A DNA stretch of 64,000 nucleotides from Burkholderia sp052045245 (GCF_052045245.1 NZ_JBQEON010000005.1:1-64000), one strand, 5' to 3'. Positions 44,359 through 53,182 are shown, numbered from the stretch's first letter. The notes: generated by a model from the sequence alone, not told the origin. Numbers and translations are program-made.

Positions 44359-46224
44359 TCAGCCGCCGATGCGCTGCTCGATCTTCTTCATCGTATCGGT
44401 CAGCTCGGTCGGCAGGCGCAGCTTCAACTTGTCGAACAGCTCCGCATGCAGCTTCAGCTCGTCGCGCCATTCGTCGGCATTCATCGACGTGACTGCGTCG
44501 AACTGCTCGCGCGTGAAGTCGAGCCCGTCCCAGTGCAGGTCGTCATACGCCGGCGACACGCCGAATGCATGCTCGCCGCCGCCACCGTTGCCTTCGAGGC
44601 GATCGAGCATCCACTTCAGCACGCGCATGTTCTCGCCGAAACCCGGCCACACGAACTTGCCGTTCGCGTCCTTGCGGAACCAGTTCACGCAGTAGATCTT
44701 CGGCAGCTTCGCGCCCGCGTCTTCGAGCTGCTTGCCGAGCTTCAGCCAGTGCGCGAAATAATCACTCACGTTGTAGCCGCAGAACGGCAGCATCGCGAAC
44801 GGGTCGCGACGCACGATGCCCTGCTGGCCGACGGCGGCGGCGGTCGTCTCCGAGCCCATCGTCGCGGCCATGTACACGCCTTCGGTCCAGTCGCGCGCCT
44901 CGGTCACGAGCGGGACGGTCGTCGAGCGGCGGCCGCCGAAGATGAACGCGTCGATCGGCACGCCGGCCGGGTTTTCCCAGTCCGCGTCGATCGACGGGCA
45001 CTGCGACGCCGGCGCCGTGAAGCGCGAGTTCGGATGCGCGGCCTTGCGGCCGGTTTCCTTGGCCGTCTCGGGCGTCCACGGGTTGCCCTGCCAGTCGGTC
45101 AGCTTCGCGGGCGGCGTGTCGGTCAGGCCTTCCCACCAGACGTCGCCGTCTTCCGTCAGCGCGACGTTCGTGAAGATCACGTTTTCCTTCAGCGTCGCGA
45201 TCGCGTTCGGGTTGGTCTTCACGCCGGTGCCCGGCGCGACGCCGAAGAAGCCGGCTTCCGGGTTGATCGCGTACAGGCGGCCGTCGCGGCCCGGCTTCAG
45301 CCAGGCGATGTCGTCGCCGATCGTCGTGACCTTCCAGCCGTCGAAGCCCTGCGGCGGAATCAGCATCGCGAAGTTGGTCTTGCCGCACGCGGACGGGAAC
45401 GCGGCCGCGACGTGATACTTCTTGCCGGCCGGCGACGTCACGCCGAGGATCAGCATGTGTTCGGCAAGCCAGCCCTGATCGCGGCCCATCGTCGACGCGA
45501 TGCGCAGCGCGAAGCACTTCTTGCCGAGCAGCGCATTGCCGCCGTAGCCCGAACCGAAGCTCCAGATTTCACGCGTGTCAGGGAAGTGCACGATGTACTT
45601 GACCGGGTTGCACGGCCACGGCACGTCCTTCTGGCCCGCTTCGAGCGGATGGCCGACGCTGTGCACGCACGGCACGAACTCGCCGTCCTCGCCGAGCACG
45701 TCATACACGTCGCGGCCCATGCGCGTCATGATCCGCATGTTCACGGCCACGTACGGGCTGTCGGACAGTTCGACGCCGACGTGGGCGATCGGCGAGCCGA
45801 GCGGGCCCATCGAGAACGGCACGACGTACAGCGTGCGGCCGCGCATCGAGCCGCGGAACAGGCCGTTCAGCGTCTCGCGCATTTCTGCCGGATCGATCCA
45901 GTTGTTGGTCGGGCCGACGTCGTCGGCCGATTGCGTGCAGATGAAGGTGCGATCCTCGACGCGCGCGACGTCGGACGGATCGGACTGCGCGAGATACGAG
46001 TTCGGGCGCTTCGCCGGGTTCAGGCGGATGAGCGTGCCCTGGTCGACCATCGCCTGGCAGAACGCGTCGTTCTCTTCCTGCGAGCCGTCGCACCAGACGA
46101 CGCGATCGGGTTCCGTGAGCGCCGCGATTCGCGACACCCAGTCGATCAACTTGCGATTTTTGACGAATGCCGGGGGAGCGATCAGCGGGCCGTGCGTCGC
46201 TTCGGCCAAGGTGTTTTGCGACAT
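44359..46224 (-). CDS. pckG: Phosphoenolpyruvate carboxykinase (GTP)
   Basis: A 621-residue GTP-dependent PEPCK, full length for the family. Conserved blocks: WCDGSQEEND, RTFICTQSADDVGPTNNW, the P-loop/kinase motif AAFPSACGKTNFAML (~residues 278-292), and the metal/PEP region IGDDIAWLKPG. It makes PEP from oxaloacetate, the first step of gluconeogenesis from acetate, fatty acids and amino acids. It works with isocitrate lyase (aceA at 51473), which feeds the oxaloacetate pool. It sits inside a block of catabolic SDR genes and splits them into two arms. The 46225-46748 region upstream carries its promoter; no clear -10/-35 stands out. Confidence 0.97.
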   Translation of the reverse strand: MSQNTLAEATHGPLIAPPAFVKNRKLIDWVSRIAALTEPDRVVWCDGSQEENDAFCQAMVDQGTLIRLNPAKRPNSYLAQSDPSDVARVEDRTFICTQSADDVGPTNNWIDPAEMRETLNGLFRGSMRGRTLYVVPFSMGPLGSPIAHVGVELSDSPYVAVNMRIMTRMGRDVYDVLGEDGEFVPCVHSVGHPLEAGQKDVPWPCNPVKYIVHFPDTREIWSFGSGYGGNALLGKKCFALRIASTMGRDQGWLAEHMLILGVTSPAGKKYHVAAAFPSACGKTNFAMLIPPQGFDGWKVTTIGDDIAWLKPGRDGRLYAINPEAGFFGVAPGTGVKTNPNAIATLKENVIFTNVALTEDGDVWWEGLTDTPPAKLTDWQGNPWTPETAKETGRKAAHPNSRFTAPASQCPSIDADWENPAGVPIDAFIFGGRRSTTVPLVTEARDWTEGVYMAATMGSETTAAAVGQQGIVRRDPFAMLPFCGYNVSDYFAHWLKLGKQLEDAGAKLPKIYCVNWFRKDANGKFVWPGFGENMRVLKWMLDRLEGNGGGGEHAFGVSPAYDDLHWDGLDFTREQFDAVTSMNADEWRDELKLHAELFDKLKLRLPTELTDTMKKIEQRIGG

Positions 46225-46704
46225 GGGGATGTCTCCAGATTATTGGGCGGGGATGGGGGATGCGGGGCGAGCCCGCGAGATGAGAAATGCGATCGGAGCG
46301 CAGGGTGCGGCGACGCGCAAGGCGGGACACGCGAGCGGAGCGCGTGTCGATGCCGCGATGCGGGCGAGAGAATGTGATGTCTCGTATGAGCGTGCGAACG
46401 CGAGTTTCGCCATGCAAGCAACCTGCCGTACAACTCCATGCCGGCCAGCATACCATCGCCGTTATTGGACAGGCGTTGCGTTGCAACAAGAAACAATTGT
46501 GACGACGTGCCGGCACGCGCGTTGCAAACAGGTCCTTTTTACAGCGTCGACGTGCGCGCTTTGGGGACGAAACGGCTGGAACGTCCGTCCGGCAAGGGTT
46601 CCGAGAAAGCGGAAAAATCGGCGCGCCGCACGCGCACGCGGGCATGCGAACCCGCGCAGCGCGAATTCACGTTTTCGCTACTCAGGCAAACCCTGAATTA
46701 GGTT

Positions 46705-46742
46705 GCGTACACAAACATCCGCCTCGAATGCGTTGTGTACGC
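46705..46742. repeat. 10-bp inverted repeat GCGTACACAA...TTGTGTACGC
   Basis: Perfect 10-bp arms separated by 18 bases lie just beyond the 3' end of the broken SDR (ends 46749) and ~480 bases upstream of pckG. It may be the stem that ends the SDR transcript, or a regulator binding site with half-sites about 28 bp apart. The rest of 46225-46748 shows no gene. Confidence 0.6.
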
Positions 46743-46748
46743 TACCGC

Positions 46749-47486
46749 TCAAAACGGCGCGCCGGGCAATCCGGGGTAATACGCGCCAGCCGCCATCCCG
46801 CCATCGACGGACAGTTCCGAGCCGTTGCAGTACGACGCTTCGTCGCTCGCGAGAAACAGCGTCGCGCGCGCGATTTCGTCAGGCAAGCCGACGCGCTGCA
46901 ACGGCACGTGCGCGTAGTGCTTGTTGATTTCGTCGAGCGGTGCGCCGGTCGGGTTCGACATCGCGGTGTTCACGCCGCCCGGATGGATCGAGTTCACGCG
47001 CACGCCCTGGTGGCCGAGTTCGAGCGCCGCGACCTTCGTCAATCCGCGCACCCCCCATTTGCTCGACACGTACGCCGCCAGCGCGTTCACGCCGCGCAGC
47101 CCGTCGACCGACGAGATGTTGACGATCGACCCGCTCTTCTGCGCGATCATCCGCGGCGCGACCGTGCGGATGCCGACGAACGTGCCGACCAGATTGATCG
47201 ATACCGCACGCTCGAAATCGCGTGTCGACAACTCCGTGATCGCGCCGAACATCAGCACCGCCGCGTTGTTGACGAGCACGTCGATGCGGCCGAACTGCTC
47301 GACGGTCGCATCGGCCACACGTTGCCAGTTCGCTTCGTCGGCCACGTCGAGCCGCATGAAACGCGCGGCATCGCCGAGCTCGCGCGCCAGCGCTTCGCCT
47401 TCCGTATCGAGCACGTCGCCGATCACGACGCGCGCGCCCGCCTCGACGAACAGCCGGCACGTCGCCGCGCCCATTCCGCGCGCGCC
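46749..47486 (-). pseudogene. 5'-truncated SDR-family oxidoreductase
   Basis: This frame encodes residues ~15 onward of a classical SDR. It begins with GARGMGAATCRLFVEAGARV (most of the NAD-binding turn), then NNAAVL, catalytic NISSVDG, YVSSK and IHPGGVNT, and ends VDGGMAAGAYY. The codon just before GARG is a TGA that is the stop of the upstream SDR gene in the same frame. The normal N-terminal strand (about 15-20 residues ending VTG) is absent. Initiation at the ATG inside GARGMG (47474) would give a protein lacking the first half of the cofactor motif. It is probably inactive unless read through or mis-assembled. Confidence 0.7.
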
Positions 47487-48353
47487 TCAGGCGACGATGG
47501 CCGGATGCGCCTGCACGGGGCCGCCGAGCAGTTCGCGATACGACGGCGGCTGCTTGCCGTCGAGATCGACGATGCCGTACTGGAGCGCGGCTTCCGCGCC
47601 GACCAGCACCTGCCCCGACAGTGCCATGCGCTGCGGATCGGCATGAATCGCGCGAATCACGCGACCGGTGAATTCCGGGCTTTCGGCGACCAACGAGAAT
47701 TCCTTGTACAGATCCGGATGCTCGTCCCACACGCGCGTCGTGCGCTCGGTGCGCAGCGGTCCCATCCAGATCGACACCGACGCGACGTCGAACGGCCTCA
47801 GGTCGACGGCCATGTCCTTCGCGAACTTGTCGACGCCGGACTTCTGCGCGCCGTACGCGGCGCCGTGCATGTAACAGCTCGCGCCGAACGACGACGTGAA
47901 CGCGATCAGCCCGCTGCGACGCTTCGCCATCAGCGGCGCCGCGTGCCAGCTCGCGACGTAGGCCGAGCGCAGCCCGACATCGAGGATGTTCACGAGGTCG
48001 AGCGACTTCTCCCAGAACGGGCCGGGCAGGATCAGCTGGTCGTGCAGGCAGGTCGCGTTGTTGACGAGGATGTCGAGCCGTCCGCATTCGCGTTCGACGC
48101 GCTCGAACAGCGCCTTCACCTGCGCGTCGTCCGCGTGATCGCATGCAACCGCGATCCCGCGCCCGCCGAGTGCGTCGATCTCGCGCGCGGTCTCATGGAT
48201 CGTGCCGGGCAGCGGCGCGTCACCTTCGTTTTGCGAACGGCCCGTCACGTAGACGGTCATGCCGGCCGCGCCGAGCGCGCGCGCGATGCCTTTGCCCGCG
48301 CCGCGCGACGCGCCCGTCACGACGGCGACCGGCGCCTCGTGGTTTCGTGTCAT
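47487..48353 (-). CDS. SDR-family oxidoreductase (DHRS1-like)
   Basis: A 288-residue SDR with TGASRGAGKGIA, NNAT, catalytic Ser in FTSSFGA and YGAQKSGVDKFA. Length and the LDGKQPPSYRELLG C-terminal block resemble DHRS1-type SDRs. AGGAG precedes the ATG. It is downstream of the SnoaL-like gene at 48426 (72-base gap), and its last codons are fused in frame with the broken SDR that follows. Confidence 0.85.
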   Translation of the reverse strand: MTRNHEAPVAVVTGASRGAGKGIARALGAAGMTVYVTGRSQNEGDAPLPGTIHETAREIDALGGRGIAVACDHADDAQVKALFERVERECGRLDILVNNATCLHDQLILPGPFWEKSLDLVNILDVGLRSAYVASWHAAPLMAKRRSGLIAFTSSFGASCYMHGAAYGAQKSGVDKFAKDMAVDLRPFDVASVSIWMGPLRTERTTRVWDEHPDLYKEFSLVAESPEFTGRVIRAIHADPQRMALSGQVLVGAEAALQYGIVDLDGKQPPSYRELLGGPVQAHPAIVA

Positions 48354-48425
48354 GTTCGATGTCTCCTGGGGAATGGTCTCTGGTCTCGACCGGCGTGGCG
48401 CATGCGCGTGCGTCATGTGCGCACG

Positions 48426-48926
48426 TCACGCATCCGGCGGCTGCGCGCCGGCGAACAGCACGCCCGGCGCATCGCCGTCATAGCGGGCGGACAGCGTCGA
48501 CGTGACGATGCAGCGCGTGGCCGCGATCTTCCATTCGCCGTCGACCTTCCGGTATTCGTCGTCGTAGGTCGCGCCGAGCTGGGTGAGCGTGCGCGCGTGG
48601 GTATCGAGCATCTGGTAATGCAGGCCCCACCTGCCGCGTGCATGCGTGTCGTCGAGCACGGTGATGTCGGGATTCACGCCGTGGTGCATCTCGACGATGT
48701 GCGGGTGACAGCCGAGCCGCTCGAACACGTCGACGAGCGCGTCGCGATGGTCGAACGTGCCGATCCGGCCGTAGTCGATGTGCACGGTGCCGGGCGCGAA
48801 GCAGTCGCGCATCCCGCGCGGATCCTTCCGGTCGCAACACGTGAAGTAACGGGCCTTCAGCTGGCGAATCGCGTCGGCGTCCTCGAGCCTGCGCACGCGC
48901 ACTTCCATTCGTTCGATCGGGGTCAT
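48426..48926 (-). CDS. SnoaL-like / NTF2-fold protein
   Basis: A 166-residue SnoaL-like protein (MEVRVRRLEDADAIRQLKARYFTCCDRKD at the N-terminus in consecutive blocks, then HHGVNPDITVLDD and WKIAATRCIVTST). This long form is typical of catabolic NTF2-fold proteins found with ring-hydroxylating and SDR enzymes. It is divergent from the related gene at 49136, with a 209-base shared promoter region. Confidence 0.78.
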   Translation of the reverse strand: MTPIERMEVRVRRLEDADAIRQLKARYFTCCDRKDPRGMRDCFAPGTVHIDYGRIGTFDHRDALVDVFERLGCHPHIVEMHHGVNPDITVLDDTHARGRWGLHYQMLDTHARTLTQLGATYDDEYRKVDGEWKIAATRCIVTSTLSARYDGDAPGVLFAGAQPPDA

Positions 48927-49135
48927 GCCGTCTCCTTGATCTCGGATGCGCGGATCGAAGCCGCGTCGACGCCACGTTACAGGCGCACGAGCGGCCGGCC
49001 ATCCCCTGTTTGGATGAACCCGAGGATCGGTATCGGCGGACGTGAACGCAGCGTGGACGGCGTTCGTCCGAACAGACGATGTGACGCAAGGGGCTTCGTT
49101 CCTAACATCGACCGACACCACCACGAGATCCGGCG

Positions 49136-49675
49136 ATGGACGAGACCACCCGCACACTCTACGAATACGAGCAGATCCGCCAGCTGAAGTACCGGTATTT
49201 CCGCGCAATCGACACGCACGACTGGTCGCTGCTCGAGCAATGCATGACCGACGATTGCGAGGTGCGGCTGCAAGGCGGCCGTCATGCGTACGACAGCCGC
49301 GACGCGTTCGTGTCGAGCCTGCGCGCGCTGATCGGCAAGCCGACCTTCCTGACGATGCATCACGGCCATCACCCCGAGCTCACGCTGGTGTCGGCCGATC
49401 ACGCGTGCGGCGTGTGGTTTCTCGAGGATCACGCGATCCATCTCGATGACAACTACCTGGTGCACGGCACCGCGTTCTACGACGACCAGTACGTGAAGCG
49501 CGATGGCGTGTGGCGCATTCACGCGACACGTCACGAACGGCTGTTCGAAACCGTCACGTCGCCGATCCCGCCGTCGTTCACGCTGACGGCGAACCGCTTC
49601 GCACCGGGCGCGCACGACGCGGCGGCTTCGGCTGAATCGGCCGAATCGGTCGATTCCACCCTCAACGCTTCCTGA
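49136..49675 (+). CDS. SnoaL-like / NTF2-fold protein
   Basis: A 179-residue SnoaL-like protein (YEYEQIRQLKYRYFRAIDTHDW, FLTMHHGHHPELTL, WRIHATRHERLFETV), a paralogue of the divergent gene at 48426. The last ~30 residues are Ala/Ser/Glu-rich (AASAESAESVDS) and probably disordered. It precedes the EthD gene by 51 bases. Confidence 0.78.
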   Translation: MDETTRTLYEYEQIRQLKYRYFRAIDTHDWSLLEQCMTDDCEVRLQGGRHAYDSRDAFVSSLRALIGKPTFLTMHHGHHPELTLVSADHACGVWFLEDHAIHLDDNYLVHGTAFYDDQYVKRDGVWRIHATRHERLFETVTSPIPPSFTLTANRFAPGAHDAAASAESAESVDSTLNAS

Positions 49676-49726
49676 AACCCGGCGGCAGCGCCGCCGACCC
49701 CGTCATTTCCCCCTGGAGCCGGAGCA

Positions 49727-50443
49727 ATGGAGAAAGTCATTTACGTGTTGTGGCGCGATGCGCAGGCCGCGCCCGATCAATGGAGCCGCAGCGTGCGCGC
49801 GCCGCTCGCCGACACGCTGCTGTCGCTCGGCGCGCACGGCGTGCAGGTGAACGTCGCCGATGCCGACGTCGCACCGGCCGCCGGCCTGAAGCAGACCAAC
49901 ACGCACCCGGGCATCGACGGGATCGTCGCGGTGTGGATCGACAGCGCGAACCCGATGTTCCGCCAGCCGTTCGACGACGCGGTGCGCGCGGTCGCGCCAC
50001 ACATGGCCGCGTATCTCGTCACCGAGTCGCAGCCGATTCCGAACACGCGCTTTCCGGCGCGGCCCGGCGAGCGCACGAGCGGCTTCTCGCAGCTCGCGTT
50101 CCTGAAGCGCCCGCCGCGTCTCACGCACGAAGCGTGGCTCGACGTCTGGCACGGTCACCACACGCGCGTCGCGATCGATACGCAGGACAACTTCCTGTAC
50201 GTGCAGAACGTGGTCGTGCGCGCGCTCACGCATGCGGCGCCGGGCTATGACGCGATCGTCGAGGAATGCTTCCCGGCCGCGGCCATGACGGATCCGCATG
50301 CATTCTTCGATGCGGTCGGCGACGAGGCGAAATTCCAGCGCAACGTGGCGGAGATGATGGACAGCTGCTCACGCTTCATCGATTTCGACAAGATCGACGT
50401 GGTGCCGACGAGTCAGTACGTCGTGAAGGCCGTGCGCGGATAA
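49727..50443 (+). CDS. EthD-domain protein
   Basis: A 238-residue protein whose C-terminal part (FLKRPPRLTHEAWLDVWHGHHT, residues ~125-146 in consecutive blocks) is the EthD dimeric alpha/beta-barrel motif. EthD proteins accompany ether- and steroid-degrading oxygenases and SDRs in actinobacteria and proteobacteria. The N-terminal half looks like a degenerate second barrel. CTGGAGCCGGAG precedes the ATG. Last gene of this arm of the catabolic region. Confidence 0.78.
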   Translation: MEKVIYVLWRDAQAAPDQWSRSVRAPLADTLLSLGAHGVQVNVADADVAPAAGLKQTNTHPGIDGIVAVWIDSANPMFRQPFDDAVRAVAPHMAAYLVTESQPIPNTRFPARPGERTSGFSQLAFLKRPPRLTHEAWLDVWHGHHTRVAIDTQDNFLYVQNVVVRALTHAAPGYDAIVEECFPAAAMTDPHAFFDAVGDEAKFQRNVAEMMDSCSRFIDFDKIDVVPTSQYVVKAVRG

Positions 50444-50552
50444 AGAAAGGTTCATCGCGGATTACCGGGAACGCGGCGCGGATCTTGAGGTGTACTCGGC
50501 GGGATAAGGTCACGGCCCATCCTCGCTCCCCACAATCCCCCGGCAAGCCACT

Positions 50553-50912
50553 TTATGCGTGCGCGGCCCGCTCGAGCACTTCGCGAGCCGCGCGCCCTAA
50601 CACCTCTTCCGACCACTGATTCACGCTCTCGCCGGCAACGGCTGCCGCAACGCCGACGGCCGCATGCGTTTCCGGCTTGATACGAAGCATCAGCTTTCCC
50701 GAAGCCGGCTTTTGCGGCGCACGATTCATGCGTGCACAGTCGTCGAGGTAATGATCGACGGCCGCGTGAAAATCGCCCGTCAGCTCGGTGACCGTCTCGC
50801 CGTGAAAGCTGATTTTGTCATCGACGCCGAGTACGTGCCCGACAAACACGTTGTCGCGGCCGTCGAAATCGACGCGCGCGTAATAGCCCTTGTACGTCAT
50901 TGCGTTGGTCAT
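50553..50912 (-). CDS. hicB: HicB-family antitoxin
   Basis: A 119-residue HicB antitoxin: N-terminal partial RNase H-like fold (YARVDFDGRDNVFVGHVLGV) and a C-terminal ribbon-helix-helix DNA-binding segment (GKLMLRIKPETHAAVGVAAAVAGESVNQW in consecutive blocks). It neutralises the HicA ribonuclease and represses the operon. Its ATG overlaps the hicA stop by 4 bases (ATGA). The region is slightly AT-richer than its surroundings, as expected of a mobile module. Confidence 0.88.
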   Translation of the reverse strand: MTNAMTYKGYYARVDFDGRDNVFVGHVLGVDDKISFHGETVTELTGDFHAAVDHYLDDCARMNRAPQKPASGKLMLRIKPETHAAVGVAAAVAGESVNQWSEEVLGRAAREVLERAAHA

Positions 50913-51163
50913 GGCTTTATCCCCATTTCGTTGAACCAGTCGCGCACATCCTCAACCTGATAGCGCTTTGCCTCTTTGCCCGGATGCGGGCGATGCAGGT
51001 ATCGGCGCGTTCCGTTCAGCTCGAAGGCGATGCGCGACCCGGCGCCCTCGTGAATGCTGCCGCCCAGCGCGACAACCAAAGCTTCGATATCCGCGAACAC
51101 GATGCCGCCTAAGGTCGGTTTCGTATAGATCGCGCTCAGCGTGCGGGCGTGTTTCGTTTTCAT
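50909..51163 (-). CDS. hicA: HicA-family mRNA interferase toxin
   Basis: An 84-residue HicA toxin with the dsRBD-like fold, RYLHRPHPGKEAKRYQVEDVRDWF (catalytic His in the HRPHPGKE segment) and GSRIAFELNGTRRY. A GTG at 51169 is an alternative start. HicA cleaves mRNA when HicB is lost. The order toxin then antitoxin with ATGA coupling is standard. The promoter and operators lie at 51171-51224. Confidence 0.85.
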   Translation of the reverse strand: MKTKHARTLSAIYTKPTLGGIVFADIEALVVALGGSIHEGAGSRIAFELNGTRRYLHRPHPGKEAKRYQVEDVRDWFNEMGIKP

Positions 51164-51170
51164 GCCCACA

Positions 51171-51224
51171 TGATAGCAAAATTTGATATCGCATGTTATC
51201 GGATGATAGCAAAAAACGCTATCA
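51171..51224 (-). promoter_or_regulatory. hicAB promoter/operator with TGATAGC repeats
   Basis: A perfect 7-bp inverted repeat TGATAGC-AAAAAAC-GCTATCA lies at 51204-51224, and a further TGATAGCAAA copy at 51171-51180 forms a direct repeat. On the minus strand TTGCTA (51212-51207) and ATATCA (51189-51184) are 17 bases apart and fit a -35/-10 pair, so HicB binding would block the promoter. Confidence 0.65.
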
Positions 51225-51417
51225 CCACCTAAACCGCAGCGACGCGATAGCGGGCTGCTGGTGCCGTTGGGCGCTGCGGGGTTGCATCTCCCTCCAGCGC
51301 GGGCCCAGCCAAGGGGGCCGAAATCGGGCGGCCCGGGTTTGCCGGCCGGGCCGGCGCGCGACCATCTGATCCCGCGCCCGGAAAATCGCAGTCGCCCCGC
51401 CGCCTGCTCGCCTTTCT

Positions 51418-51449
51418 ACAAAAAAAGCCAACCCGCGACGGGTTGGCTT
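51418..51449 (-). terminator. Rho-independent terminator of aceA
   Basis: On the minus strand a 10-bp stem (AAGCCAACCC / GGGTTGGCTT) with a 5-base loop is followed by TTTTTTTG, 24 bases after the aceA stop. A textbook intrinsic terminator. Confidence 0.92.
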
Positions 51450-51472
51450 CCTTGCTTCGGATGCGGCGATGA

Positions 51473-53053
51473 TCAGAACTGGTTCATCGTGTTGTCCTTG
51501 CCCGCGGCCTTCAGCGCTGCTTCGCCGCTGAAGTATTCCTTGTGGTCGTCGCCGATATCCGAGCCGGACATGTTCTGGTGCTTGACGCACGCGATGCCCT
51601 GGCGGATTTCCTTGCGCTGCACGCCGGCCACGTAACCGAGCATGCCCTGGTCGCCGAAGTATTCCTTCGCGAGGTTGTCGGTCGACAGTGCAGCCGTGTG
51701 GTACGTCGGCAGCGTGATCAGGTGGTGGAAGATGCCTGCTTCACGCGATGCATCGGCCTGGAACGTGCGGATCTTCTCGTCGGCAAGCTTGGCCAGTTCG
51801 GTCTCGTCGTACTCGACGCTCATCAGCTGCGCGCGGTCATACGCCGACACGTCCTTGCCCGCGGCCTTCATCGCGTCGTACGCCTGCTGACGGAAGTTCA
51901 GCGTCCAGTTGAACGACGGGCTGTTGTTGTACACCAGCTTCGCGTTCGGGATCACCTTGCGGATTTCGCTGACCATGCCGCCGATCTGCGCGATGTGCGG
52001 CTTTTCGGTTTCGATCCACAGCAGGTCGGCGCCGTTCTGCAGCGACGTGATGCAATCCAGCACGCAACGCGCTTCACCCGTGCCCGAGCGGAACTGGAAC
52101 AGGTTGCTCGGCAGACGCTTCGGACGCAGCAGCTTGCCGTCGCGCTTGATGACGACGTCACCGTTGCCGAGCTGGTCGGCCGACAGTTCTTCGCAGTCGA
52201 GGAACGCGTTGTACTGGTCGCCCAGGTCGCCCGGCGTGGTGGTCACGGCGATCTGCTTGGTCAGGCCGGCGCCGAGCGAGTCGGTACGGGCGACGATGAT
52301 GCCGTCGTCCACGCCCAGCTCGAGGAACGCGTAGCGGATCGCGCGGATCTTCGCGAGGAAGTCTTCGTGCGGCACCGTGACCTTGCCGTCCTGGTGGCCG
52401 CACTGCTTCTCGTCGGACACCTGGTTCTCGATCTGGATGCAGCATGCGCCCGCTTCGATGAACTGCTTGGCCAGCAGGTAGGTCGCTTCCGCGTTGCCGA
52501 AACCGGCGTCGATGTCGGCGATGATCGGCACGACGTGCGTCACGTGGTTGTCGATCTTTTCCTGGATCGCGGCCTTCGCGGCGCCTTCGGCGGCGTCGAG
52601 CTGGCGGAACAGGCCGCCGAGTTCACGGGCGTCGGCCTGGCGCAGGAACGTGTACAGCTCGCGGATCAGCGCGCTGACGGAAGTCTTCTCGTGCATCGAC
52701 TGGTCCGGCAGCGGGCCGAACTCCGAGCGCAGCGCGGCGACCATCCAGCCCGACAGATACAGATAGCGGCGTTCGGTGCTGTTGAAGTGTTTCTTGATGG
52801 AGATCATCTTCTGCTGGCCGATGAAACCGTGCCAGCAACCCAGCGACTGCGTGTACTTGGCCGGGTCCGCATCGTACGCGGCCATGTCGGCGCGCATGAT
52901 CTTCGCGGTGTACCGGGCGATGTCGAGGCCCGTCTTGAACTTGTTCTGGGCACGCATGCGGGCAGCGGATTCCGGATTGATGGCATTCCACGCGCTGCCT
53001 TGCTTCTCCTTCAAACCAGCCACTGCCTTGATGTCGTCTTGATATTGGGACAT
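51473..53053 (-). CDS. aceA: Isocitrate lyase (long form)
   Basis: A 526-residue isocitrate lyase of the long subfamily seen in Pseudomonas and Burkholderia. The catalytic cysteine is in EKQCGHQDGK (~residues 213-222), where this subfamily has KQCGH instead of KKCGH. Also visible: DIDAGFGNAEATY (metal binding), ARTDSLGAG and the C-terminal KHQNMSGSDIGDDHKEYF. It splits isocitrate into glyoxylate and succinate, the committed step of the glyoxylate shunt. aceB is not in the window. It supplies C4 acids to pckG, located 5 kb away on the same strand. Confidence 0.97.
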   Translation of the reverse strand: MSQYQDDIKAVAGLKEKQGSAWNAINPESAARMRAQNKFKTGLDIARYTAKIMRADMAAYDADPAKYTQSLGCWHGFIGQQKMISIKKHFNSTERRYLYLSGWMVAALRSEFGPLPDQSMHEKTSVSALIRELYTFLRQADARELGGLFRQLDAAEGAAKAAIQEKIDNHVTHVVPIIADIDAGFGNAEATYLLAKQFIEAGACCIQIENQVSDEKQCGHQDGKVTVPHEDFLAKIRAIRYAFLELGVDDGIIVARTDSLGAGLTKQIAVTTTPGDLGDQYNAFLDCEELSADQLGNGDVVIKRDGKLLRPKRLPSNLFQFRSGTGEARCVLDCITSLQNGADLLWIETEKPHIAQIGGMVSEIRKVIPNAKLVYNNSPSFNWTLNFRQQAYDAMKAAGKDVSAYDRAQLMSVEYDETELAKLADEKIRTFQADASREAGIFHHLITLPTYHTAALSTDNLAKEYFGDQGMLGYVAGVQRKEIRQGIACVKHQNMSGSDIGDDHKEYFSGEAALKAAGKDNTMNQF

Positions 53054-53182
53054 GTCTATCTCCTGGGAACGAAGCGCATTTGAGTAAAGGGTTCAGCGTG
53101 CCCGCTCCGCGTGGCAAAGCGAGCTGCATGGACTCAATACTACCGCCGCGCGCTGCGCTTTCGAACAACTCTTATATAAGAC

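Noticed and set aside
44242..46377. A 711-residue plus-strand frame opposite pckG
   Set aside because: Antisense shadow of PEPCK with Arg/His-rich composition.
46644..49187. An 847-residue plus-strand frame opposite the SDR and SnoaL-like genes
   Set aside because: Shadow frame; the minus strand carries SDR and NTF2 motifs.
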